NCBI GenBank assembly: GCA_029077825.1
Contig: JAQNCT010000003.1
Span: 26,262-90,261 of the forward strand
Length of the DNA stretch: 64,000 nt
From: Acidocella sp.
GTDB taxonomy: Bacteria > Pseudomonadota > Alphaproteobacteria > Acetobacterales > Acetobacteraceae
Reading direction: 5' to 3'
In this document: piece by piece, positions 22,856-33,441 of the stretch
How the letters are laid out: every line of letters begins with the position of its first letter
How positions within the stretch are numbered: the first letter of the stretch is position 1
Position numbers and translations under genes: made by a program
The notes under the pieces: generated by a model
What the model saw: the letters and a program-made list of their open reading frames with translations, nothing else
The model's database searches: none
Told to the model about the DNA's origin: nothing

Positions 22856-23818
22856 TTATAACCCGGTTTCTGCCATATCCCAGGTTTTATTGGCGTGCTT
22901 GAGCAAATCAGGATTGCTTTGGCAATTGACCACGAAGTCCCGCACGGTTTGGGTACGCCAGGCGTTTTGGTAAGCTTGCCAGGCTTCGAGCAATGATTGC
23001 CGTTTCAAATCGGCGGGGGCGAAGGGCAGGGCATTCAGGAGCTTTACCTTGCCGTTAGGAACCACCAGCAACATGGCCTGAGGGGACTCCAGACGGCGCT
23101 CAAGCTCGCTCACTATATCCCAGGGATAGATCGACAGCGCGATATCTGACGGCACGGCTGCCGCACGCGCGCGTAATGATATTTCGGCTTGCTGCCATGT
23201 AGTGTCATCACAGGCCAGAGTGTCCCACGCCGCCGCGGCGCGGCCAAGCCGCATTAGCGGCCCGGTGACGAAAGCGCTGCAACCATGCTGTATCGCCAGG
23301 TCAAAAGCCGGAACAATGTCATGGATATTCAGCCGGGTCGGAACAAATACCAGTTGCGGTTTTGTGCCAAGTGCGACCAGCCGGTCGATGGCCGCTAACG
23401 CTGCCGTGAAACTGCTGCCGGGCCGGCCGCGCGCATGGGTTGCGGATGTGGCGCCATCAACCGAAATTTGCACGCAATTGACCCCCATCGCGTGCAGCCG
23501 CGCTGCCGCCGCATCATCGATCAGGCTGCCGTTGGTCTCAAGCTTAATGGCAATGCCGGCGGCTGCCAGCGCTTCAAAAATATCCCAGCAATGGGCCACC
23601 GCCAGCGGTTCACCACCGCCGAATGCGACGTAAGGGATACCAAGGTCAATGATTTGCCGGACAATGCCCATGGCATCATCACGCCCTAATTCGTCAGGCC
23701 AAGCATGGCCGGGGCCGGATTCCTCGCAACACGCCAAACAACGGGCTTCACACCCGTTGGTTAGCTGCCAAGCGAGGAACAACGGCGATCGATAGGAGTC
23801 AAACGACCGCCCAGACAT
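22856..23818 (-). CDS. Radical SAM protein 3 of the putative RiPP cluster (no Cys-rich SPASM)
   Basis: CEARCLACCEESGPGHA (CX3CX2C), FGGGEPLAV, KLETNGSLID, VPNGKVKLLNALPFAPADLKRQSLLEAW. Confidence 0.9.
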   Translation of the reverse strand: MSGRSFDSYRSPLFLAWQLTNGCEARCLACCEESGPGHAWPDELGRDDAMGIVRQIIDLGIPYVAFGGGEPLAVAHCWDIFEALAAAGIAIKLETNGSLIDDAAAARLHAMGVNCVQISVDGATSATHARGRPGSSFTAALAAIDRLVALGTKPQLVFVPTRLNIHDIVPAFDLAIQHGCSAFVTGPLMRLGRAAAAWDTLACDDTTWQQAEISLRARAAAVPSDIALSIYPWDIVSELERRLESPQAMLLVVPNGKVKLLNALPFAPADLKRQSLLEAWQAYQNAWRTQTVRDFVVNCQSNPDLLKHANKTWDMAETGL

Positions 23819-23835
23819 AGCTAGTTCAGACGATA

Positions 23836-23994
23836 CTATGTGAAACGAATGTAGGGCTGCGCCATGACCTGTTCAGACACATCTTCCAGCAGCGGGGTTT
23901 CCAACATCGGCGACTTTGCCGGCTGTGTCTTGTTTTCCAGTAGGTCTTCAGTCTTTTTTGTTTCGCCAGGAATCTTCGAAATCATGTCGGGCAT
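23836..23994 (-). CDS. Putative precursor peptide (52 aa) of the radical SAM cluster, absent from the supplied ORF track
   Basis: MPDMISKIPGETKKTEDLLENKTQPAKSPMLETPLLEDVSEQVMAQPYIRFT*; GGAGAG Shine-Dalgarno about 10 nt upstream of ATG; overlaps rSAM2 stop by 13 nt and lies 17 nt before rSAM3; Cys-free charged leader with hydrophobic/Tyr C-terminus. Confidence 0.75.
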   Translation of the reverse strand: MPDMISKIPGETKKTEDLLENKTQPAKSPMLETPLLEDVSEQVMAQPYIRFT

Positions 23995-24953
23995 TTTTCA
24001 AACTCTCCGCTAGAAATTAATGACAAAGCATTCGCCGCAGCATGCACGGCGCTATCAATAATCGCCCGCTCAATCGCCGCGATGACGCCGTCATCATGCC
24101 ACGCGGCGCAATAGTTTTCCCAAGCTTTGGCAAAACTTATACGCCGAAGATCAGCACAAATACAACCAATTGCTGCGACGACTTTGACCATGCCGTTCGG
24201 TAGGATCAGCATGGTGGCCGGGGGCGTTGCAAGGCTCAATTGCAGCCCGGCCTCCACTGTGAACGGATTGTAACAAATTTCAAGTGAATCAGCCAAAAGC
24301 GGGGCCTGGATATCCAGCATTTGTTTGAAATTTTGGTACGCCGCTGGGGTGGCGGCGATTTTTGGCCATAGCTTGGCGGCGCGGCCGATGTTCATCAGCA
24401 TGCCGGTGTTACAGCGAAAGGCCCCAAGGGCGCGCGCCTGCGCGATAACGGCCTTTGCCTCGTGCAGGTTCAGCCGGGTCGGGGCGAAAGTAACCTCAAG
24501 CGGCAGGCCGGCTGCGCGCACGGCACGGCACGCGGCATGCGCCTTGGCGAGCGACGCACCGGGACGTTGGCGTTCATAGGTATTCTGCGTATCGCCATCG
24601 AGGCTGATCTGCACCGAGCGGATCGGCAGCTTGGCCAATCGTTTCGCCACCGCGGCATCAAACAACTGTCCATTGGTCTCGATTTTAAGCTGAATCCCGG
24701 CCCGGCCCAGAAATTCCGCCACCTCAAAAAAATGCGGCATAATCAGCGGTTCGCCGCCGCAGAGCATCACATAGGGGACGCCGTTGGCCACGATGTCAGA
24801 TGCGAGGCGCATCGCCTCATCGGCGGTCAGCTCATTTGGCAATGGTTTGCCGGGGGCGGAATCCGTACAGCAATGCAAACAGGCCAGATCACAGGCGCGG
24901 GTCATCTGCCAGGAGACAAACAGCGGTGCGCGCAATGTATCGATCAGGTTCAT
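23982..24953 (-). CDS. Radical SAM protein 2 of the putative RiPP cluster
   Basis: CDLACLHCCTDSAPGK (CX3CX2C), LCGGEPLIMPHFFEVAEFL, KIETNGQLFD, LPNGMVKVVAAIGCICADLRRISFAKAW; start at ATGA overlap with the prenyltransferase stop. Confidence 0.92.
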   Translation of the reverse strand: MNLIDTLRAPLFVSWQMTRACDLACLHCCTDSAPGKPLPNELTADEAMRLASDIVANGVPYVMLCGGEPLIMPHFFEVAEFLGRAGIQLKIETNGQLFDAAVAKRLAKLPIRSVQISLDGDTQNTYERQRPGASLAKAHAACRAVRAAGLPLEVTFAPTRLNLHEAKAVIAQARALGAFRCNTGMLMNIGRAAKLWPKIAATPAAYQNFKQMLDIQAPLLADSLEICYNPFTVEAGLQLSLATPPATMLILPNGMVKVVAAIGCICADLRRISFAKAWENYCAAWHDDGVIAAIERAIIDSAVHAAANALSLISSGEFEKCPT

Positions 24954-25903
24954 TGCCGATGGATTAACCAGGCTTGTAGCGCGATCGTTACGGTGAACAC
25001 CGCCGCCGTCACCAGATAGCACGCCACAATGCGCCGGATGGCCGGAACAAACAGCCGGGGTGCGGTGAAGGTGCCGAGCGCGCTGCGTCCGCTAGAGATG
25101 AGCAACGGCAGCGCAGCCAAGGTGGCCAGGCTGAGCACCGGGAATACCCCGGCGATGACGCCCGCCGCCACCACCAGCAGGGCCAGAGCGGCAAGACCCA
25201 AATAGAGCCAGACCGCACGTTCACGGCCGACGCGAACTACCAGGTTACGTTTCCCGACCAGCCGGTCCTGATGAAAGTCCGGGATGGCATTCACCACCGC
25301 CAATGACATGATCATGAACCCCGGAACCAGCGAGGCCCAAAGTGCGCCCCAGGCAAACAGCCTGGAATGTAAGTACAGGCTGCCGAGCACCATCCAAGGG
25401 CCGTAGGAAAGGGCTATGACCGTTTCGCCCAAACCGCGATAGGCCCAGCGAATCGGCGGGGCCACATAAAATACCGCCGCCAGACCGCCCAATCCGGCGA
25501 ACGCCAGGATCGGCCAGCCAGCGCTGAGGGTGAGATAAATCCCGACACCCAAAGCTCCGGCGAAGCCCGCGATGCCCAACCAAAGCACCGCATCGGACAT
25601 CGGCGGTAAATCCTGCGGGTTGAACACCCGGTCGGTTCCCATCCGCGCGTCAAAATACTCGTTGAAGGCCTCGACTCCGACGACCGCCAGCCCGACGCCG
25701 GCGAGGCCGCTCCAGAAAATCGCGGCGTCCAGATGGCCGGTGATAAGGTAGGCCCATGCCGCACCCAGCACATAAGGCAGCAGGCCGGCGTAGAGAAAGA
25801 ACCGGTAGCGCACCAGGCTCATCACCAGGAACAGCCGGCGCAGCATGCTCGGCGCCGCCGCCGGGGTTTGCCGCATATGCGGCGGCGTTACAGATAGACC
25901 CAT
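24950..25903 (-). CDS. UbiA-superfamily prenyltransferase, MenA-like
   Basis: FNEYFDARMGTDR (first Asp-rich motif) and AIPDFHQDRLVGKRNLVVRVGRERA (second motif); multiple TM helices. Confidence 0.9.
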   Translation of the reverse strand: MGLSVTPPHMRQTPAAAPSMLRRLFLVMSLVRYRFFLYAGLLPYVLGAAWAYLITGHLDAAIFWSGLAGVGLAVVGVEAFNEYFDARMGTDRVFNPQDLPPMSDAVLWLGIAGFAGALGVGIYLTLSAGWPILAFAGLGGLAAVFYVAPPIRWAYRGLGETVIALSYGPWMVLGSLYLHSRLFAWGALWASLVPGFMIMSLAVVNAIPDFHQDRLVGKRNLVVRVGRERAVWLYLGLAALALLVVAAGVIAGVFPVLSLATLAALPLLISSGRSALGTFTAPRLFVPAIRRIVACYLVTAAVFTVTIALQAWLIHRQ

Positions 25904-26889
25904 TTGTGCAGCAATGAGGTTGTTCCAGGCTCCCGCGCCAGGGTGTCAACAAATTCAGAAACCTGCGGGTCCTGCCAGGCGCGCTGAAAATTCGCCCAGA
26001 TTTCACCTAAGCTGTCTTTGCGCAAATCGCCGCAGACAAACGGCAAGGCGTTGATCAGCTTGACCAGACCGTTGGGCAATACAATCAGCAGGGCGGCTGG
26101 ATGATGCAGCCGGTAGCGAAGCTCGTCGAGCAAGCCCATCTCATGAAAATGCACTCGCATGCGGCCATGATAAGCGGCGGTTTTTTGATGCAGCGTTTTG
26201 AAGACTTCATCATACTGCGGCTCGCTCGGCGCCAAATGCCGCCAGGCTTTAACCGCGTTGCCGGTGTACATGGTGCGCCCGGTATAAAAACTCTGGGCGC
26301 CGAGATCATAAGCCAGATCAATCGCCGTGCCGATTTCATGGGCGTTGAAGCTGGTGGGGGAATAATTGATCTCAATCGGCACGCCGGCGGTTTGCAGGTT
26401 GCGAATGCCTTCGACGACCAGATCAAAATTGCCACGCACCCGCATCCGGTTGAATGATTCGGCCGTTGCGCCATCAAGGCTCACCTGCACCGCCTTGACC
26501 CCCAGCTCCTTCAGCCGCGCACAAGCCTCCGGGGTGAGGTAATGGCCATTGGTCTCGACTTTAAGCTCAATGCCCCGGCTGCAAACATACTCAACCATTT
26601 TGAAAAAATGCGGATGGATCATCGGCTCGCCGCCCGAAAACGACAAATACGGGACGTCATACTCAACCAGTTGGCGCAGCACATCGAATGTCTGCTGTTC
26701 GCTCAGCTCGTCGGGGAAGGCTTTGCCGGGTCCGCTCTCCTCGATGCAGTGCAGGCATGCCAGATTACATTCGTTGGTGATCTGCCACGCCACATAAAGC
26801 GGGGCACGCAGGCTGCCAGAGGTGGTGGTGGCGGGCGTGGTGGCCGGGATGGCTATTGCGGGGCCTGGGGCGGTTGGCGCCTCGCTCAT
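25888..26889 (-). CDS. Radical SAM protein 1 of the putative RiPP cluster
   Basis: CNLACLHCIEESGPGKAF (CX3CX2C), FSGGEPMIHPHFFKMVEYV, KVETNGHYLT, LPNGLVKLINALPFVCGDLRKDSLGEIW. Confidence 0.93.
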   Translation of the reverse strand: MSEAPTAPGPAIAIPATTPATTTSGSLRAPLYVAWQITNECNLACLHCIEESGPGKAFPDELSEQQTFDVLRQLVEYDVPYLSFSGGEPMIHPHFFKMVEYVCSRGIELKVETNGHYLTPEACARLKELGVKAVQVSLDGATAESFNRMRVRGNFDLVVEGIRNLQTAGVPIEINYSPTSFNAHEIGTAIDLAYDLGAQSFYTGRTMYTGNAVKAWRHLAPSEPQYDEVFKTLHQKTAAYHGRMRVHFHEMGLLDELRYRLHHPAALLIVLPNGLVKLINALPFVCGDLRKDSLGEIWANFQRAWQDPQVSEFVDTLAREPGTTSLLHKWVYL

Positions 26890-27146
26890 TGCGCATCGTC
26901 CGTCAGCAGGCCTTTTTGTTGAAGCGAAACGATCAGCGCAGCAACATCCTGTTCGATTTTTCCGGTAGGATCCTGGAAACTATGCCGCAGTTTAGCGGCA
27001 ATTTGCGCACTGTCACAGCCGGGTTTGATTTCGCGTATCACCGCCGCCGCTGCCGCATTTAACGTGTAGACCTTTTCCGATTGGGTTTCGAACAAAACGC
27101 CACCGAATTTTTCCTCGCGAAATTTTACATGCTTGGCCAGTTGCAT
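26886..27146 (-). CDS. PqqD-like peptide chaperone (RRE domain)
   Basis: MQLAKHVKFREEKFGGVLFETQSEKVYTLNAAAAAVIREIKPGCDSAQIAAKL...DVAALIVSLQQKGLL is a PqqD fold pattern; ATGA overlap with rSAM1; RBS ggagagagg. Confidence 0.88.
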   Translation of the reverse strand: MQLAKHVKFREEKFGGVLFETQSEKVYTLNAAAAAVIREIKPGCDSAQIAAKLRHSFQDPTGKIEQDVAALIVSLQQKGLLTDDAQ

Positions 27147-27223
27147 AACGACCTCTCTCCTTAAAACACTGAGCAATAAGGCAGAACAACACCTTCGAAT
27201 GATGATCCAAACTTTTGTTCCAT

Positions 27224-27520
27224 CTATATTATAACGCAAACTTGCGGACGAAAGAAGAGCAAAGTCACAGCTATCAGAATTGCCAAAATCGCCAGAACTG
27301 CGATGTTCAGCCGCAATGGCAGCCCTGCATTGTCAGGGGGACGAGTGGGATTGGTCGGTGGCGTAACGTTAATCAAGGTGGCGGGGGGTGTTGCGGTCAA
27401 CGCCACGCCCAAAGTCAACGGCTTCAGGGTGGAACCAGGCGGGCGCAGCGTGAACGCGCGCAAGGCCGTTTGGCTGCCCCGCTGGCGGAGATAGCGCAGG
27501 ATGTCATCTACACGGGACAT
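27224..27520 (-). CDS. Small Pro/Thr-rich protein with one C-terminal TM helix, putative first gene of the cluster
   Basis: 98-aa ORF ending LNIAVLAILAILIAVTLLFFRPQVCVII; co-directional, about 78 bp upstream of the PqqD-like gene. Confidence 0.5.
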   Translation of the reverse strand: MSRVDDILRYLRQRGSQTALRAFTLRPPGSTLKPLTLGVALTATPPATLINVTPPTNPTRPPDNAGLPLRLNIAVLAILAILIAVTLLFFRPQVCVII

Positions 27521-27583
27521 TATTTTATGAATTCAAATTTCTGGTCTGGCGGCTCGGCAAGCTGCCAGATGGATATGAGCCAG

Positions 27584-27697
27584 CAGTAGATCATGACGTG
27601 ACAACAGTTTAATTGTTGTTACGTAGGAAGCCGGTTCATGAATGTCCAATTAACACGGATGCGAGACTGCGAATCGCCACCGCCGCTCGCGGTGATC
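27584..27697 (+). repeat. Diverged direct repeat copy 2 (acyltransferase 5' region)
   Basis: cagtagatcatgacgtgacaacag...gtaggaagccggttcatgaatgtccaa...gcgaatcgccaccgccgctcgcggtgatca aligns with 20484..20602. Confidence 0.75.
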
Positions 27698-28068
27698 AAG
27701 CGTGGCCGGATTACGTTTCTGGATGGTTTTCGCGGCTTCGGCGCTATGCATGTCATGTTCGCTCATTACGCTTTGGCTTTTTATCCGGCGGGCTTTTGGC
27801 AATTAGGTTTTTTTACGAATAGTTTCATATCATTTTGCCTGTTCTTGCTGCTTTCGGGGTATGTGCTGCATTTCGCCATCATGATTTCGTTGGGCTATGC
27901 GGTATATTTGCTGACCGCGAAATTTGGCGCAGGCATCGCCATGCTGCTGGCCTGGTTGGCTGGGCAGTGCGTGACGATGCCGGCTGCGTTGTTGTTTCAG
28001 CGTTTGTGCGATGAACCGGCAATCAGGCTGAGCAAAAAAATCGGGCGCAAAAACTCCCGGGCAAACCC
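27638..28068 (+). pseudogene. Internally deleted acyltransferase-3-like gene
   Basis: N-terminal GRITFLDGFRGFGAMHVMFAHYALAF...FCLFLLLSGYVLHFA joined directly to C-terminal-type AMLLAWLAGQCVTMPAALLFQRLCDEPAIRLSKKIG; far shorter than a full acyltransferase-3. Confidence 0.7.
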
Positions 28069-28077
28069 TCAATCGCT

Positions 28078-28363
28078 TCACAAGGATGATTTGCCGCTGC
28101 AAGAAGCGCCAAGGATAATCATAAGGCGCGGCGGCGCCAATTCACGCAGGCCGCGCTGCGCATCCAGCGTATCGACGATTGGCGCCTCGCGGCCAAAGAA
28201 AATGCCGGCGTTCTCAGCTTCCAGCGGCTTCAGCCCAGGGTGGGTTGAGCGGTCAGGGTCAGCAGTGGGGGCCATGCGAAGAACCGTGGGTCGAGCCCGG
28301 TTCCCGTACAGCGACCGCGGATGCGTTGTCGATGCTCGCATGGCTGATGAAAAGGCGAGACAC
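28078..28363 (-). pseudogene. Truncated, frameshifted TIR-nSTAND NTPase remnant
   Basis: One frame VSRLFISHASIDNASAVAVRE (TIR N-terminus), another DPDRSTHPGLKPLEAENAGIFFGREAPIVDTLDAQRGLRELAPPRLMIILGASCSGKSSL* (nSTAND start, ends at Walker A). Confidence 0.7.
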
Positions 28364-28472
28364 GGCAGGGGCTGCTCCGGCGTGAGAGAGGCGGACTTTT
28401 TGTGATACAGGTCGGCTTGGCCGATAGGGGCTGCCTATCACTTTATTTCGTAAAATCAATTTGAGTTATTGA

Positions 28473-30728
<2,256 letters not shown>

Positions 30729-30748
30729 CCAGCCTCGTTTTAACAACA

Positions 30749-30781
30749 AAAACCCCCCGGTGTACGCCGGGGGGTTTTTTA
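30749..30781 (+). terminator. Rho-independent terminator after katG
   Basis: aaaaccccccggtgtacgccggggggtttttta. Confidence 0.9.
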
Positions 30782-30800
30782 TGCGCTATAGAAGCGGTTT

Positions 30801-32735
30801 TTAGCCGGCCCGGTTGTCTACCAAATCTGTCACCACGCCGGGGTCAGCCAGGGTGGAAGTGTCACCCAGACTGTCAGTTTCATTGGCGGCGATTTTGCGC
30901 AGAATGCGGCGCATGATTTTGCCAGAACGGGTTTTTGGCAATCCAGGCGCCCATTGGATAACATCCGGTGCTGCGATGGGGCCGATTTCCTTGCGGACCC
31001 AGGCCACCAGTTCCTTGCGTAATTCCTCGCTGGGCGTGGCATCAGCAATGAGTGTAACATAGGCGTAAATGCCCTGGCCCTTAATGTCATGCGGGTAGCC
31101 CACCACGGCGGCCTCAGCTACCAGAGTATGCGCAACCAGAGCGGATTCAACTTCCGCGGTGCCCATGCGGTGGCCTGATACGTTGATCACATCATCAACC
31201 CGGCCAGTGATCCAGTAATACCCATCAGCATCGCGCCGCGCACCATCACCGGTGAAATACAGACCCTTGAAGGTGGAAAAATAGGTTTGGGCAAAGCGCG
31301 CATGGTCACCATAAATTGAGCGCATCTGGCCGGGCCAACTATCAGAGATACATAAATTACCCTCAGTGGCGCCGTGTAATTCATGGCCTTCAGCATCAAC
31401 CAGCATGGGTTTTACACCCGGCAGTGGGAGCGTGGCGGAGCCTGGTTTTTGCGCAATGGCACCCACCAGCGGTGAGATTAAAATGCCGCCGGTTTCAGTT
31501 TGCCACCAAGTGTCTACAATCGGGCAACGGCTATCACCCACCACGCGGTAGTACCAGTTCCAGGCTTCCGGGTTAATGGGTTCTCCCACTGAGCCCAGTA
31601 CGCGCAGTGACTTGCGTGAGGTTTTTTTCACTGGGCCCTCACCATCGCGCATCAATGCGCGGATGGCGGTGGGGGCGGTGTAGAAAATATTGACCTGGTG
31701 CTTATCAATCACCTGCCAGAAGCGTGAGGTGTCTGGGTAGTTGGGAATGCCCTCAAACATCAATGTGGTGGCGCCATTGGCGAGCGGGCCGTACACGATG
31801 TAGGTGTGGCCAGTAACCCAGCCGACATCAGCGGTGCACCAGTAAACCTCACCGGGGTGATAATCAAACACATATTGGTGGGTGAAGCTGGCCCACACCA
31901 TGTAGCCGCCGGTGGTGTGCAAAACGCCCTTGGGTTTGCCAGTGGAACCGGAGGTGTAGAGAATAAACAGCGGGTCTTCGGCGTTCATTTCCGCCGGGGT
32001 GTGGATGGGGGAGGCTTTGGCCGTTACATCCTCGTACCAAACATCGCGGCCGGCTTGCATGTTCACATCACCGCCGGTGGCTTTTACCACAATCACGTTG
32101 CGTACCGATGGGCAAGCTTTCAATGCGGCATCAGCATTTACTTTCAGCGCCACTTTGCGGCCACCACGGCGGCCTTCATCCGCGGTGATCAAAGCCACGG
32201 AATTACAATCCTCGATACGGTTGGCGAGGCTGTCAGGTGAGAAGCCGCCAAACACCACGGAGTGAATGGCGCCGATGCGTGCACAGGCCAGCAGGGCCAC
32301 GGCAGCTTCCACGATCATGGGCAGATAGATGGTAACAACATCACCTTTTTTGATACCCAGATCAGTCATGGCATTGGCCATGCGGCAAACTTTTTCATGC
32401 AGCTGGCGGTAGGTTACTTTGAGTGAGGTGTTCGGGTCATCGCCTTCCCAGATGATGGCCACTTGGTCACCGCGTTCGGCCAGATGCCGGTCAAGGCAGT
32501 TGGCGGAAGCATTGAGCGTGCCATCCTCGAACCATTTGATTGAGACATCACCGGTGTAGCTTGTGTTTTTGATTTTGGTGGGGGCTTTCATCCAGGTAAT
32601 GCGTTTGCATTCCTCAGCCCAAAACGCGTCCGGCTGGGTCGCGGCCCGTTCGTACATATCCTGGTACTGAGCCGTGGTAATTAGCGCATGCTCAGCAATT
32701 TCGGGCTTAATCGCAACAATATCAGCGTCAGACAT
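30801..32735 (-). CDS. acs: Acetyl-CoA synthetase
   Basis: [72 protein letters not shown]. Confidence 0.97.
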   Translation of the reverse strand: MSDADIVAIKPEIAEHALITTAQYQDMYERAATQPDAFWAEECKRITWMKAPTKIKNTSYTGDVSIKWFEDGTLNASANCLDRHLAERGDQVAIIWEGDDPNTSLKVTYRQLHEKVCRMANAMTDLGIKKGDVVTIYLPMIVEAAVALLACARIGAIHSVVFGGFSPDSLANRIEDCNSVALITADEGRRGGRKVALKVNADAALKACPSVRNVIVVKATGGDVNMQAGRDVWYEDVTAKASPIHTPAEMNAEDPLFILYTSGSTGKPKGVLHTTGGYMVWASFTHQYVFDYHPGEVYWCTADVGWVTGHTYIVYGPLANGATTLMFEGIPNYPDTSRFWQVIDKHQVNIFYTAPTAIRALMRDGEGPVKKTSRKSLRVLGSVGEPINPEAWNWYYRVVGDSRCPIVDTWWQTETGGILISPLVGAIAQKPGSATLPLPGVKPMLVDAEGHELHGATEGNLCISDSWPGQMRSIYGDHARFAQTYFSTFKGLYFTGDGARRDADGYYWITGRVDDVINVSGHRMGTAEVESALVAHTLVAEAAVVGYPHDIKGQGIYAYVTLIADATPSEELRKELVAWVRKEIGPIAAPDVIQWAPGLPKTRSGKIMRRILRKIAANETDSLGDTSTLADPGVVTDLVDNRAG

Positions 32736-33064
32736 TAATCGGCTCCTCGTGTGTTTATTTGTATTGAAGGTGGTTATGGCGCGGATTTGGCAAGACGGGA
32801 AGTGCAGGGGCGCTGTAATAAATGCGCCAAATATTGATGCCGCATAACGTAATAAAATCCGCCAGATTGAGGCTGACAGTGGGGGTTTTCAAGTTATCGT
32901 TGACATTCCGATGCGTTTCTGCGTCACTTTGCGGGCAATCGATTTTGGCTTGACTTGGCTCGCAATCCTGGTGACGGGTAGCACACAAGACCTCCAATCA
33001 CCGGTTGCCCCTGTTAAACGTGCGGCGGGCGCGCGGTGGGTATGATAAGGAGCGACGACTAAGA

Positions 33065-33268
33065 ATGGCTACCGGGACAGTAAAATGGTTTAACACCACA
33101 AAAGGCTTTGGGTTCATCGTGCCGGCGGATGGCGGCAAGGATGTATTTGTTCATATCACAGCAGTGCAATCGGCTGGGTTGCGTGGGCTGAACGAAGGCC
33201 AGAAGGTCACGTTCGACATCGCGATGGAGCGTGGCAAGGCAGCGGCAATCAATTTAAAAGCCGTCTGA
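33065..33268 (+). CDS. Cold-shock protein (CspA family)
   Basis: [35 protein letters not shown]. Confidence 0.95.
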   Translation: MATGTVKWFNTTKGFGFIVPADGGKDVFVHITAVQSAGLRGLNEGQKVTFDIAMERGKAAAINLKAV

Positions 33269-33299
33269 TCAAGCCAATACCTCAGGTTGTTTAACCCAG

Positions 33300-33324
33300 C
33301 GGGGCCTATTGGCCCCGTTTTTTT
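33300..33324 (+). terminator. Rho-independent terminator after csp
   Basis: cggggcctattggccccgttttttt. Confidence 0.85.
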
Positions 33325-33441
33325 GATCAACTATGCTATCATGCTTCCTTGCACGCAGGCTGCGAACCGGTTAGTATAACGTTAACGTTAACTAATTACG
33401 TCATTGGTGCAGCCAACACGAACGCCGAGCCGGAGGAAACT

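Noticed and set aside
23836-23994. PqqA identity for the 52-aa peptide
   Set aside because: No E-x3-Y motif, and no PqqB/C nearby; also lacks the mycofactocin C-terminal VY.
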